Position numbers and translations under genes: made by a program. From contig MGDU01000002.1 of the NCBI GenBank assembly GCA_001790815.1, forward strand, positions 1 to 37,826: DNA of 37,826 nt. The letters run 5' to 3'. Below, piece after piece: positions 1-8,244 of this stretch; position 1 is the stretch's first letter, and each line of letters opens with the position of its first letter. The stretch is from Candidatus Uhrbacteria bacterium RIFCSPHIGHO2_02_FULL_46_47 (lineage in GTDB: Bacteria > Patescibacteriota > Patescibacteriia > GWA2-47-26). The notes below the pieces were generated by a model. The model had not been told where the DNA came from and searched no databases. It saw nothing but the letters and a program-made list of their open reading frames with translations.

Positions 1-548
1 CCTCGCAAAAAATATATGATCGCGCAGCCGGCGAGCGATACCAGAACGAGGAATTTTATCAACCCTAATCCTGTTTGCAAGACCGGGAGAGAAAACAGAT
101 AAAAGCCAATATCCTTGCCGAAAATGGGGTCTACCGTGCCGAAAGCCGTACTGGAAATGTACTTCAGTATCTCCTGCCAATTACTAGCGGCTACAAGTCC
201 GAAAAAAACCGCGATTACCAAGCTAAAAACAACGGTTAATTTTTTAACAACGCGATTGTCAAAACTTACTGGTCGGCCGATTAACGCCGCCGGTAACATT
301 GCCGTCCAAGAAATTTTCGAGCGAATCGCCAAAGAGAAGTTGGCAAGCAAAAAAATCGCGGCAAAAACTCCCGCTGACGAAAACAACGCTATTTTAGCAA
401 CCAGAGATGTAATAAAGATTTGCGTGTGGCCAACCTCGGAAAACCACCACCAGTCAGTAACGAAAGCAACAATACTTGAAAAAAGTATAAAAACGACAAA
501 AAGCCCAATAAAGAAAATCCACGCAAGATACTTTGGGATAGTGGTCAT
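1..548 (-). CDS. UPF0182 family membrane protein, N-terminal part
   Basis: Open reading frame from an ATG at 548 that runs off the left edge, so only about 182 N-terminal codons are present. The translation starts MTTIPKYLAWIFFIGLF and holds hydrophobic segments near residues 8-30, 45-65 and 95-115. The stretches DWWWFSEVGHTQIF and VDPIFGKDIGFYLFSLPVL are typical of the UPF0182 (COG1615) family, which are large multi-pass proteins with a long extracellular C-terminal part and no established biochemical role. It is the last gene of a minus-strand row after the multicopper oxidase and has its own promoter at 560-588. The predicted transcript start is only about 5 nt before the ATG, so translation is probably leaderless. 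Family call is confident, function unknown. Confidence 0.85.
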   Translation of the reverse strand, partial: MTTIPKYLAWIFFIGLFVVFILFSSIVAFVTDWWWFSEVGHTQIFITSLVAKIALFSSAGVFAAIFLLANFSLAIRSKISWTAMLPAALIGRPVSFDNRVVKKLTVVFSLVIAVFFGLVAASNWQEILKYISSTAFGTVDPIFGKDIGFYLFSLPVLQTGLGLIKFLVLVSLAGCAIIYFLR

Positions 549-559
549 AGTATTCGACA

Positions 560-588
560 ATTATAGCACCATTCCTCTGCTGAGTCAA
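560..588 (-). promoter_or_regulatory. sigma70-type promoter of the UPF0182 gene
   Basis: Read on the minus strand: TTGACT at 588-583, a 17-nt spacer, then a perfect TATAAT at 565-560. Predicted start lies near 553, about 5 nt before the ATG at 548, giving a nearly leaderless message. Confidence 0.7.
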
Positions 589-632
589 AAAATTATGCCG
601 GCGGAACGACATCTCTTTTCATTTTTATATCT

Positions 633-722
633 TTAATAACCAACCGCTAAGGGCAAAACAAAAGCCAAGAGAAGCAAGGTAATAATGGCGATAAAGACAA
701 TTCTTTTGACTTTGTCAGACAT
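633..722 (-). CDS. 29-residue single-pass membrane peptide
   Basis: Small ORF starting MSDKVKRIVFIAIITLLLL and ending FVLPLAVGY. A basic N-terminus (K4, K6, R7) is followed by one hydrophobic helix at about residues 8-27, as in small single-span membrane proteins. It begins 11 nt after the stop of the multicopper oxidase on the same strand, which fits an operon tail. No clear Shine-Dalgarno site is visible. No homologue recognised; it could be a chance ORF, but the charge and hydrophobicity pattern and spacing favour a real gene. Confidence 0.4.
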   Translation of the reverse strand: MSDKVKRIVFIAIITLLLLAFVLPLAVGY

Positions 723-733
723 GTTTATATCAA

Positions 734-1966
734 TTATTGATCCATCATCATGCGATGTTCGCTTTCGGGCAATGACTCTTTATTTTCCGGCTCTGTGATT
801 GTGGATAATGAAAACCCTTCGTAGACAATCGACACGATCATTCCGTCGTCAGCGTGATGAAGTTCGTGGCAATGAAAAAGCCAAATGCCGGGATTTTCCG
901 CGACAAATTCAATATCATAGGTTTCTCCGGGATGTAGAGTGATGGTGTTGCGAATAAGCTCGGTGCCGGACGGCACAGGATTCCCGTCCACTGCGACAAT
1001 TTTGAATTGATGGCTATGCAAATGCATCGGGTGAATTGTTGAAGTGCCGGCATTGATGAGACGCAGACGCACTCGGTCGCCTTTTTTCACTTCAATCGGA
1101 TCGCTCGCCGGAAATGATTTTCCGTTGATAGTGAAAAGATTGTAGTCCATCGCATGGCCTCCGCCCATAGTCATGGACATATTCATCATGCTCTCATGTT
1201 CACCATCTTCGGTGTGAGCTGAGGCTTCTTTGAGAAGATTTGAAAGCGGCCGCGATTCAGCCGCGATCGGCATGGTCTGCCATTCATCAAGAATAAGTGT
1301 GTATTCCTTATCTGGTTTGCTCCGAGCATAATCGAGGGAGTCAATAATAAACGCGCCCGATAGTCCCATATCAAGCTGCTCTGCCTCATCGCCCATCGCC
1401 ACGCCGCCGTGGGTGTGGTAAAAACGGGTGCCGGCAGGACTCGCGATAAATTCGTAAGTATAAATTTCGCCGGGGTTTATGGCTTTTTGCGTCACGCCGG
1501 GAACTCCATCTTGCTCAAACGGCACATCAATGCCATGCCAATAAATAGTGGTGGCTTTAGGCAAATTATTGGTAAAGATAATGCGAACCTTGTCGCCTTC
1601 GTTCACTCGAATCTCCGGCCCGGGAATTTGGCCGTTGTATCCCCATGCGAGTAAGGTTTTCCCCTCGGCGTATTCAAAGCGGATGGGCTCGGCAGAAAGA
1701 CGAAACTCCTTGACGCCATCTTTGACGCTGAATTCCAAACGCTCTTTTCTCTCGCTCGCGGTTTTGAGCGGAAGCCGCTCGGCGCTCGAAACCCCCATCA
1801 TTTCGGTCATCATTTTTGTCATCTCGCGCTCATTTATTGCGCCGACATTATTCGGGGGAAATGAAGTAAACCCGCCAAATCGCGCGCCCAAAAAGAAAAC
1901 AAGTGATGAAACCACCGTGGCGGTAACTGCAGAGAGAATGAGTGAGTTGAGATAATGCTTGTCCAT
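734..1966 (-). CDS. Membrane-anchored multicopper oxidase
   Basis: A 410-residue laccase-like multicopper oxidase: it oxidises a substrate at a type 1 copper and reduces O2 at a trinuclear centre. An N-terminal helix (about residues 8-30) anchors it outside the membrane. Copper motifs in order: IYWHG (141-145), FYHTHGG (182-188), HPMHLHSHQ (312-320) and HCHELHHADDGM (365-376), the last giving Cys366, two His and an axial Met376 for type 1 copper. The first motif is normally H-W-H; here Tyr142 replaces the first His, a type 2 copper ligand. A Met/His-rich stretch at 259-273 (SMMNMSMTMGGGHAM) resembles copper-sensing inserts of copper-resistance oxidases. It follows VKOR by 9 nt, so the two are probably co-transcribed. 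A role in copper detoxification or metal oxidation is inferred; the substrate is unknown. Confidence 0.9.
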   Translation of the reverse strand: MDKHYLNSLILSAVTATVVSSLVFFLGARFGGFTSFPPNNVGAINEREMTKMMTEMMGVSSAERLPLKTASERKERLEFSVKDGVKEFRLSAEPIRFEYAEGKTLLAWGYNGQIPGPEIRVNEGDKVRIIFTNNLPKATTIYWHGIDVPFEQDGVPGVTQKAINPGEIYTYEFIASPAGTRFYHTHGGVAMGDEAEQLDMGLSGAFIIDSLDYARSKPDKEYTLILDEWQTMPIAAESRPLSNLLKEASAHTEDGEHESMMNMSMTMGGGHAMDYNLFTINGKSFPASDPIEVKKGDRVRLRLINAGTSTIHPMHLHSHQFKIVAVDGNPVPSGTELIRNTITLHPGETYDIEFVAENPGIWLFHCHELHHADDGMIVSIVYEGFSLSTITEPENKESLPESEHRMMMDQ

Positions 1967-1975
1967 AAAGATACT

Positions 1976-2977
1976 TTAACTTGAATTTGCCTGTTTTACA
2001 AAAAATCGTTCCATAAACTGACTCCCAATAATCGCTCCGCCAAGGATAAAAAGATAGATCAAGAGCAAAGACGAAAATTCAATCGGCAATGTACGGAGCA
2101 TGCCGAGGATAAATGCGGAATACCAAGAAACAATGGAAATTGCGCCGAGCGCAAAAGCGATTTTGCGAATATGATGCAATTCCCCGGTTGCGTGTCTGTG
2201 TTTTTCGCCAAAAGATATTTTGACGAGTTTGGGCGCGACCAAAAGATTCAAAAACGCGCCGTTGATAATGATTACCGCTACCACAACCATCTTCACCAGA
2301 AACTTGGCGGATTGATTCAATTCCTCTGCTTCGGGCAGATAAAGACCAAGACCGGTGAGCACCAAAAGCGCGAGCGCAAACCATATTATCTGCGAGAGCG
2401 TACGCATCACCTCGGCCTCCCATTCGGAGATGCGAAAATCTTTTAAGAATTTAAAAAAGAAGATGTCGGTGATGGTGGCGGCGCCAAGACCAAGAGCGAC
2501 TCCCAAGAAATGTCCGATGACGATAAGATCATGATAACGGTCAAGAAGCGAGATAAATCCGAATTCGGAAACCGAAAGCGCGGTCGCAAAAATGATGGCG
2601 CAAATACCGGCCGACATCAAACACCAAGTGCACCACTGCTTAAGCGCAAATGCTTGGATGAAAGTAAGGTAGAGCGAAAATAAAAAAGCCGTGATGGTTA
2701 GCGTAAGAACGCCGAATACCGCAAGCGGCGAGGCAAACGCCGGAAACGCCAAAAACAACGCGTAGCCAACCGCCACGATTCCGTAGTAAAGAAGACCGAG
2801 AATTTCAAGGGGGATTCCAAAGAATTTGGAGTATTCGCTATAAATCACCGCGTCACAGTCAGAGTCAAGAGGGCAGATCATTGTTTCGCGCGCCTGCTTT
2901 TTGTGACGAATATAAAAAGCAAGGAGGAATCCTCCGAAAGCCGCGAAAATTAAAATAATGTGCCAGGCGCTATCCAT
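1976..2977 (-). CDS. Vitamin K epoxide reductase (VKOR) family protein with C-terminal membrane domain
   Basis: A 333-residue multi-pass protein. Residues 1-135 are a VKOR domain: loop cysteines Cys35 and Cys41 (CPLDSDC), the conserved stretch around FGIPLEILGLLYYG, and the redox centre CTWC (116-119). Bacterial VKORs regenerate the periplasmic disulfide-forming system by passing electrons to quinones. The C-terminal half (about 145-330) adds roughly five more helices with His residues near HRHATGELHHIRK. It looks like a separate membrane domain, possibly CopD-like, and I do not recognise it firmly. The usual fused or neighbouring thioredoxin-like partner is absent here. The start overlaps the AI-2E gene end by 8 nt, and the multicopper oxidase follows after 9 nt, indicating one operon. 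Confidence 0.85.
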   Translation of the reverse strand: MDSAWHIILIFAAFGGFLLAFYIRHKKQARETMICPLDSDCDAVIYSEYSKFFGIPLEILGLLYYGIVAVGYALFLAFPAFASPLAVFGVLTLTITAFLFSLYLTFIQAFALKQWCTWCLMSAGICAIIFATALSVSEFGFISLLDRYHDLIVIGHFLGVALGLGAATITDIFFFKFLKDFRISEWEAEVMRTLSQIIWFALALLVLTGLGLYLPEAEELNQSAKFLVKMVVVAVIIINGAFLNLLVAPKLVKISFGEKHRHATGELHHIRKIAFALGAISIVSWYSAFILGMLRTLPIEFSSLLLIYLFILGGAIIGSQFMERFFVKQANSS

Positions 2978-4049
2978 ATTGGTTTAATTGATCTTTGTGT
3001 TCTTTGCTGATCGCGGAATAAATCCCAAGGAGAGCGAAGAGTAAACTCAAGACGAGCGGTCCCAGTAAGAATCCGAGAGGCCCGAAAAAGCCAACACCGC
3101 CCAAGACAGAAAGAAGAATCAGAAATGGATGAAGTCGCATTCCTTGGCCAGCGAGTTTCGGTCCCAAAAAGTTGTCAACGAGTCCCACGGCCGTCATCCC
3201 CCAAAGAAGAAGACCGACCGCAAAAAGTGTTTCTCCGCTAAAGAAAAGATAAATGATTCCGGGGAGAAGCACCAAAACCGTCCCGACGCCGGGGACTAGC
3301 GCGGTTATTGCCGCAATACTGCCCCAGAGTGTCGCGTTGGGAACTCCGAAAATAGCGAACCCGACTGCTGTTAGTACACCTTGAACAAGCGCCACTGTAA
3401 GCTTGCCCTTGACGACCGAATTGATCGCCAGAGCAAGTTTATTGAAGATTGTTTCATCGTGAATATCTTGGAGGGGACTTAAAGCGATAACAGCCGCTTT
3501 GAGTTTGCGGCCGTCTTTAAACAAGTAATACAGCGCGACAAGAAACACAAAGACACCCATTATTACTTTTGCCACATTCGAAAAAAGAGGGCCAAGATGC
3601 TGGAGCAACCAACTTAATCCCTGCTTTAAGTACTGGCTAACATCGGGATCGTCTATCGGCACAGGAGAAAATCTTGCGAGGCTCTGTATGGTATCGCCTA
3701 TGCTGTGAGAAAGGTCGGTTGCGCCGCCGTTCTCGATGAGAGAAGAATAAAGCCCCGTTGCTTCCTGAAAAATCTGTATGCCTAAAAACGCGATAGGCGC
3801 AACAACAACGATGAGAACGGAGATGGCGGCGAGAAGTGCCGCCAAGCCCTTTCTCTCGCGCGTAATGACAAGCGCCATTTTGTGAACCGGCTCAAAAACA
3901 GTCGCAAAAACTATTGCCAAGATAAGAGCGTAGAGAAAAGGCTTAAAAATGAAAAAAGCGAGGATAAAGATTCCCGCAAGGAGAATAAGCAAAAAATAAA
4001 GCTCTGATTTTTGGTGGTTCACCCCGTTAGAAATTTTCATGGTATTCAC
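2970..4049 (-). CDS. AI-2E family transporter (TqsA/YdiK-like permease)
   Basis: A 359-residue integral membrane protein of the AI-2E transporter (UPF0118) family. Two helices lie near residues 17-50 and a third near 65-90. An extracytoplasmic stretch (about 95-150) is followed by VFLVALYYLFKDGRK and a C-terminal helical bundle with the family-typical PGVGTVLVLLPG and LGPKLAGQGMRLHPFLILLSVLGG. Members export small molecules or act as Na+/H+ antiporters; the substrate cannot be told. Either the first Met (4049) or the Met at codon 4 (4040) may be the start. It heads the VKOR-oxidase operon and sits directly downstream of the IS1595 relic, which may have replaced its original promoter. Confidence 0.88.
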   Translation of the reverse strand: MNTMKISNGVNHQKSELYFLLILLAGIFILAFFIFKPFLYALILAIVFATVFEPVHKMALVITRERKGLAALLAAISVLIVVVAPIAFLGIQIFQEATGLYSSLIENGGATDLSHSIGDTIQSLARFSPVPIDDPDVSQYLKQGLSWLLQHLGPLFSNVAKVIMGVFVFLVALYYLFKDGRKLKAAVIALSPLQDIHDETIFNKLALAINSVVKGKLTVALVQGVLTAVGFAIFGVPNATLWGSIAAITALVPGVGTVLVLLPGIIYLFFSGETLFAVGLLLWGMTAVGLVDNFLGPKLAGQGMRLHPFLILLSVLGGVGFFGPLGFLLGPLVLSLLFALLGIYSAISKEHKDQLNQYG

Positions 4050-4057
4050 AAAAGAAG

Positions 4058-4520
4058 GTTATACCCGTCACAAACTCTATTAAGCTCTGCAAGACTAAGC
4101 GCGGGTATGTGAAGCGCAATCATTGCCAGCGCCAGAAGAGCTTAAAGCAACTACGGAAGGAAATCGGCATTATTACCGGCTTCTATCAACTCCAACCTGC
4201 TTACCGCTTATCCCTTGATCTAGGCATTGATTATCAGGCGGTTACTCGAGTGTACCATAGACTGCGAGAATCGATCTACCATGTGGCCGAACTATAAGCT
4301 GGCAAGCCTTAAGGGAGAAATTGGGGTGGATGAGGCTTACTTTGGCGGCAGACGCAAGGGCAAGCGCGGACGGGGCGCCACAGGCAAAAGCATTTATCGC
4401 GGGGTTTCCAAATATCACTTTCCCATGTATCTTAAAGAGGTGGAGTACCGCTTCAATCATCTAAAAGACAACTTATTCAAACTATTCTTAAAGATCTATT
4501 TTGGCTGCGTTTCCAACTAA
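4058..4520 (+). pseudogene. Broken IS1595-family transposase
   Basis: Two frames carry pieces of one ISXO2-like transposase. The first (to 4297) has a Cys/His stretch KRNHCQRQKS and the helix YRLSLDLGIDYQAVTRVYHR. The second (about 4300-4520) has the catalytic-core signature GEIGVDEAYFGGRRKGKRG and then jumps straight to the C-terminus FPMYLKEVEYRFNHLKDN. The break between the frames near 4297-4305 is a frameshift or small deletion. The middle of the DDE/DDN domain, about 100 residues, is missing. The left flank at 4060 (ATACCCGTCACAAACT) resembles the ends of the MITE-like elements near 11.4-11.7 kb. No right inverted repeat is visible before tsaE. Certainly non-functional. Confidence 0.85.
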
Positions 4521-4530
4521 TTACCAAAAC

Positions 4531-4971
4531 ATGAAACGATATTTTTCTAAAAATGAACGCGAGACGATTGGTCTTGCAAAAAAGATTGCCGGCCGCCTGA
4601 AGGGCGGCGAGGTACTGTTGCTTCAAGGCGAGCTGGGGGCCGGTAAAACGACCTTTGTTAAAGGCCTGGCACAGGCGTTTGGAATTAAAGAACGCATTAC
4701 CAGTCCAACCTTTGTGTTGATGCACCAACATAGGATTAAGGATAAAGGATTAAGGATTAAGTACTTTGTGCATTGTGATGCGTACAGAGTGAAAAGCGCG
4801 CGCGAGCTAGGCGATGTGGGACTAATAGATTGGCTTGGAAAGCCTGACACGCTCGTTGTTGTGGAGTGGGGGGAAAAAATAAAACCCCTACTTCGGGGCA
4901 AAAAATATACTACTATCAAATTCCAGCACGGAAAAAAAGAAAACGAACGAATTATAACAATACGTGCTTAA
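4531..4971 (+). CDS. tsaE: tRNA threonylcarbamoyladenosine biosynthesis ATPase TsaE
   Basis: A 146-residue P-loop ATPase that works with TsaB and TsaD to make t6A37 in ANN-decoding tRNAs. Visible motifs: Walker A GELGAGKTTF (about 33-42), SPTFVLMH (about 58-65), the HCDAYR stretch and VVVEWGEK. The ATG at 4531 (MKRYFSKNERE) was chosen because the upstream TTG at 4501 would add residues encoded by the transposase relic. An iterated AGGATTA tract at 4732-4761 encodes RIKDKGLRIK inside the protein, in a loop where other TsaE proteins are short and variable. The end overlaps the convergent gene by 4 bp. Identification is confident. Confidence 0.92.
   Translation: MKRYFSKNERETIGLAKKIAGRLKGGEVLLLQGELGAGKTTFVKGLAQAFGIKERITSPTFVLMHQHRIKDKGLRIKYFVHCDAYRVKSARELGDVGLIDWLGKPDTLVVVEWGEKIKPLLRGKKYTTIKFQHGKKENERIITIRA
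4732..4761 (+). repeat. Iterated AAGGATTA tract inside tsaE
   Basis: Four imperfect copies of a 7-9 nt unit (AGGATTAAG, GATAAAGG, ATTAAGG, ATTAAG) lie in frame at codons 67-77 and encode RIKDKGLRIK. It falls between the conserved SPTFVLMH and HCDAYR blocks, so it reads as a tolerated low-complexity insertion. Confidence 0.6.
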
Positions 4972-5573
4972 GAAAATTGGGCTTCTTCTTCAAAACGCGG
5001 CGGAGCTTTTCGCATACGATTTCGCCGTTCAAGCTCATCATGTATTCTCTCAATGATTTCCCCAGCATACTTATCAATTTCCCTTAAATACTCCTCTTCA
5101 TTCTCGCGAGGATCTGCTACTTCTCCAATAATAACCTGCGCTTTTGCCCCGCGCATAACCTTTTCTGGATTTGCTGTAACATCCATGGTAATAAGAATTT
5201 CCCCACCGCTTGATTGATACGTTGCAAATCCATCAACACCGTGAAATTTATCAAGTGGAGTATTTACTGCGGTGTATACTTTTACACTATCACTTGTGTC
5301 CGGTGCAAGATTGAGTTGATCAACTATTGCCAATCGTAATTCGCGTAAAAAATCTTTATTAGGATTTGTTGGGTCAGAAGACTGAAAACGCTTTGCGAGT
5401 TCAACTGAGTCCTTAAAGTCAACATATCGTCCGCCCTCACGAATCTGGATTTTATCTGCAAGTGCTCTTTTATAGTTTGGGTCACTTATATTTGCTTCCC
5501 CAAATAAACTCAATTCTAAATCACGCCCTGCGTGTATTCCGTGCTCAATTGATTTCCATTCTGCAGCGCGCAT
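4968..5573 (-). CDS. Hypothetical protein, 201 residues
   Basis: No family recognised. The protein is soluble, charged and lacks a signal peptide or membrane helix. The middle (about 70-150) looks like a compact alpha/beta domain (ELRLAIVDQLNL, GGEILITMDVTANPEKVM, KAQVIIGEVADP). The C-terminal 45 residues are Glu/Arg-rich and probably helical (EEYLREIDKYAGEIIERI). It starts 3 nt after the pilB stop on the same strand and ends overlapping tsaE by 4 bp. Position makes it the last gene of the rpsA-ftsH-pilB row; a link to type IV pili is only positional. Confidence 0.75.
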   Translation of the reverse strand: MRAAEWKSIEHGIHAGRDLELSLFGEANISDPNYKRALADKIQIREGGRYVDFKDSVELAKRFQSSDPTNPNKDFLRELRLAIVDQLNLAPDTSDSVKVYTAVNTPLDKFHGVDGFATYQSSGGEILITMDVTANPEKVMRGAKAQVIIGEVADPRENEEEYLREIDKYAGEIIERIHDELERRNRMRKAPPRFEEEAQFS

Positions 5574-5576
5574 ATT

Positions 5577-7250
5577 TTATTCTGCAACACTAAAGACTTC
5601 TTCAACCGTGGTAATTCCATCCAAGGCCTTGAGTAATCCGTCTTGTACCATAGTAATCATTCCGTTTTTTACGGCGATTTCCTGCATCACATATTCAGAT
5701 ACTTTTCCTGACAAAATTACTTCTTCTATTTCTTTATTCATCACCATAATCTCATAAATGCCAATGCGGCCTTTATAACCCAAGTCAAAACATTTGGCAC
5801 AACCGCGTCCGTGATAGAATTTTAGCGTATCCAAGGACAGTCCTTGCGGCAAAGGACTGTCCTTGAGTATTTCTTTCACGCGCTGTAATGTTTCTTCATC
5901 CAATTTTATTTCCTCCTTGCACTCCTGATGAATCTTGCGCGCCAGCCGCTGGCCAATAATCGCGTTTAAAGCTGGCGCAAGCAAAAATTGTTTTGCCCCC
6001 AGCGCTAAAAATCGCGGGATGGCTCCGGAAGCAGAATTGGTATGGATTGTGGAAAGAACAAGATGTCCGGTAAGCGCGGCTTGAACTGCAATATCCGCGG
6101 TTTCCAGATCACGAATTTCTCCAATCATCACCACATCTGGATCTTGGCGCAAAATAGAGCGCAGTCCAGTAGCAAAAGTATAGTTTTTGGAAGAATCAAT
6201 CTGGCTTTGAGCAATACCGGCCAGCTTATACTCTACCGGATCTTCAAGAGTAATGATTTTTGTTTCCGGATCATTGAGTTTATTTAAAATCGCATACAAA
6301 GTTGTAGTTTTTCCAGAACCGGTAGGACCGGTTGTAATAATCATGCCATTGGGGCGCTCCACTTCCCGCTTGAGTTGTTCATAAGCGCGGCCGCGTATTC
6401 CAAGATCTTCAAACTGGAGTCCTACGGCAGTAGAACGTAAAAGCCGCATCACGACCGATTCGCCATAGGTTGTGGGAATTGTTGAAACACGCACGTCCAC
6501 GTTTCCTGTTTTTGCAAATATCGTAAACCGGCCATCTTGGGGACGATCCGTTACATTTATTTTCAAACCGGAAAGCAATTTTAGACGCGAAATTATTTTT
6601 GGCCAATCCGCCATGCGGAGTTTTGCCACCACGTGCAAAATCCCATCCAGACGAAAACGAACTACAATCTCTTTCTCCTCGGCTTCAATATGCGCGTCCG
6701 ATGCTTGCGCGGAAAGAGAAGCCCCAACAATAAGAGTAACCAGATCTGTTACGGAAACGCCTTTAAGGCGCGCCTGAAGTTCATCAAACGAACGAAATTC
6801 CTCTCCAAATTTTTTAAGATCATCCTCGGTAATCGCGACACCTTTTGCCAGCGGACGAATTTTGGGAAGTTTTTCATAGAGCTCAAGGGCGTAATTTAAA
6901 CTCTGCTCTGAGATCATATAAATGACCCCACGCGCTTGCGTCCGTTCGCTTATTTGATAGACAAGCTCATCTACAGCGGGATCTTTAGGCGAAAGCGCGC
7001 CAACTCTAAATTCACTTCCTGAATAAAAAAAACATACCGCGTTTGCGGCACGGGCTTGCGTCTCCGGAACAAGGCTAATCGCCTCCGGAGACACTGGAAA
7101 ACCTTTTAAATTTAGATAGGGAGTGCCGGTTGCGGCGGCGGCTCGTTCTACTTCGCCTTCTTTGGCCTTGAGCGCGAGCTCTTTCATTTTTTCTTCAAAT
7201 TTCTCACGCGCTTCTTGCGATGTAACCTGAGGAAGTTGGCTGTTTGCCAT
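5577..7250 (-). CDS. pilB: Type IV pilus assembly / type II secretion ATPase (PilB/GspE family)
   Basis: A 557-residue hexameric ATPase that powers pilus extension or secretion at the inner membrane. The N-terminal GspE-like domain spans about 1-150. The core has Walker A GPTGSGKTTTLYAIL, Asp box VMIGEIRDLETADIAVQAALTG and His box LVLSTIHTNSA. The usual CxxC...CxxC zinc site is degenerate: only Cys in HQECKEE plus GCAKC remain, so one ligand is missing. The ATG at 7250 was chosen because it lies 4 nt after the TGA of the upstream gene; a longer form from 7286 would overlap that gene. A double palindrome at 5832-5865 adds KDSPLPQGLSLD in frame (about 462-473). No other pilus gene is in the window. 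Confidence 0.92.
   Translation of the reverse strand: MANSQLPQVTSQEAREKFEEKMKELALKAKEGEVERAAAATGTPYLNLKGFPVSPEAISLVPETQARAANAVCFFYSGSEFRVGALSPKDPAVDELVYQISERTQARGVIYMISEQSLNYALELYEKLPKIRPLAKGVAITEDDLKKFGEEFRSFDELQARLKGVSVTDLVTLIVGASLSAQASDAHIEAEEKEIVVRFRLDGILHVVAKLRMADWPKIISRLKLLSGLKINVTDRPQDGRFTIFAKTGNVDVRVSTIPTTYGESVVMRLLRSTAVGLQFEDLGIRGRAYEQLKREVERPNGMIITTGPTGSGKTTTLYAILNKLNDPETKIITLEDPVEYKLAGIAQSQIDSSKNYTFATGLRSILRQDPDVVMIGEIRDLETADIAVQAALTGHLVLSTIHTNSASGAIPRFLALGAKQFLLAPALNAIIGQRLARKIHQECKEEIKLDEETLQRVKEILKDSPLPQGLSLDTLKFYHGRGCAKCFDLGYKGRIGIYEIMVMNKEIEEVILSGKVSEYVMQEIAVKNGMITMVQDGLLKALDGITTVEEVFSVAE
5832..5865 (-). repeat. Paired palindrome in frame inside pilB
   Basis: On the plus strand, CAAGGACAGTCCTTG, then CGGCA, then AAGGACTGTCCTTG. 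Each arm is itself a palindrome and the two are complementary. It encodes KDSPLPQGLSLD, between the Cys region and the conserved GRGCAKCFDLGYKGR. It has the same architecture as the insertion in ychF at 33773-33810. Confidence 0.75.
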
Positions 7251-7254
7251 ACAC

Positions 7255-8235
7255 TCATGCGATTCGGCGATGCAAAATATGCGCAAAACGGGAAGTGAGG
7301 CGAACTATTTTTGCAACTGCGCGCGTCTCCCGAATACGCAGATACAAAAGAACCCAGGCGGCGTATTGAAATGTGACAAAAATGGCTCCTGCAACAATAA
7401 GAAGTAGGATTCCCAAAATCGCGGCGGGAATAATTACAGTCATTAGCCCGCCCGGCACTTTAAGGGATGTAAAGATTAATCCCAGAAGCACAAAAGGAAT
7501 TCCAGCCGCGAAAAGTCCGGCAAGTATGGCTATCCCGACCAGCAGATTAATCACGTAAAGAATAAGCGCGAGCTCTAAAGACACCAGCCAATTACGCGCA
7601 AATAGGCGGATACTTTGACTAAGTGCGCTAAGAAATGGTACTCCCTCAAGAACCACCAGTGCTGACGCATAAATTCCAAGAAGCCCCAAGATGATAGAAA
7701 TCACCGTGACTACAACAAATACGCTGACATATAAAAATAGCTGCGCGGGCGCGGCAGGCCCGGACACAATGGAATTCAGCAAATATATGTACAGCGGAAT
7801 ATCCAGCCGAGTAATAATGCCAATGCCCAAAAGCGGCCAGAATACCTCTGCGCCGCGGCGCAGCGCAACGCGAAGTTGCGCAGGCCGATTTTCATGCCTG
7901 CGCGCCAGTGCGAAAATAAGTCCTCCGCGCGCGGAGGTAACCAGTACGATAAACCCGCCCAATAGCGCAAGCGTTATTAATAAAAAAACCGCGAGTGTTG
8001 CGAGACTTCCCGGAGTAAAATTACTAAGTTGAGGAATCCAGCCTGCGCCACGGCCTTGGATAAGACGTTCTGAGATAGTCGGTCCAACATTTTCAAGCGC
8101 GCGATTAAAAGGCTGGTAAGCGCCAATGCCTCCCCAAAATACCGAGAGAAGCCCAAGCACCCATAACGCTCGATTGCGCCAGGTAAGCTTCCAGGCATTT
8201 CCTAAAATATGACGATATAATGTTCCCTCCTTCAT
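7255..8235 (-). CDS. Multi-pass membrane protein, unknown function
   Basis: A 326-residue protein with about six hydrophobic segments: near 20-40, 80-105, 128-150, 165-200, 215-245 and 255-300. Its layout resembles membrane domains annotated as DUF7544 or glycerophosphodiester-phosphodiesterase-like in CPR genomes, but no diagnostic motif is visible. It follows ftsH by 9 nt and ends 4 nt before pilB, so it is probably co-transcribed. A TATAAT lies 8 nt before the ATG, which would make a leaderless transcript. The AAGGAGGG motif falls inside codons 2-4, so it cannot serve this start. A function in membrane homeostasis is possible but not shown. Confidence 0.75.
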   Translation of the reverse strand: MKEGTLYRHILGNAWKLTWRNRALWVLGLLSVFWGGIGAYQPFNRALENVGPTISERLIQGRGAGWIPQLSNFTPGSLATLAVFLLITLALLGGFIVLVTSARGGLIFALARRHENRPAQLRVALRRGAEVFWPLLGIGIITRLDIPLYIYLLNSIVSGPAAPAQLFLYVSVFVVVTVISIILGLLGIYASALVVLEGVPFLSALSQSIRLFARNWLVSLELALILYVINLLVGIAILAGLFAAGIPFVLLGLIFTSLKVPGGLMTVIIPAAILGILLLIVAGAIFVTFQYAAWVLLYLRIRETRAVAKIVRLTSRFAHILHRRIA

Positions 8236-8244
8236 ATAATTATA

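Noticed and set aside
115-636. Plus-strand ORF of 173 codons at the left edge
   Set aside because: The opposite strand encodes a clear UPF0182 protein with its own promoter, so the plus-strand frame is a shadow.
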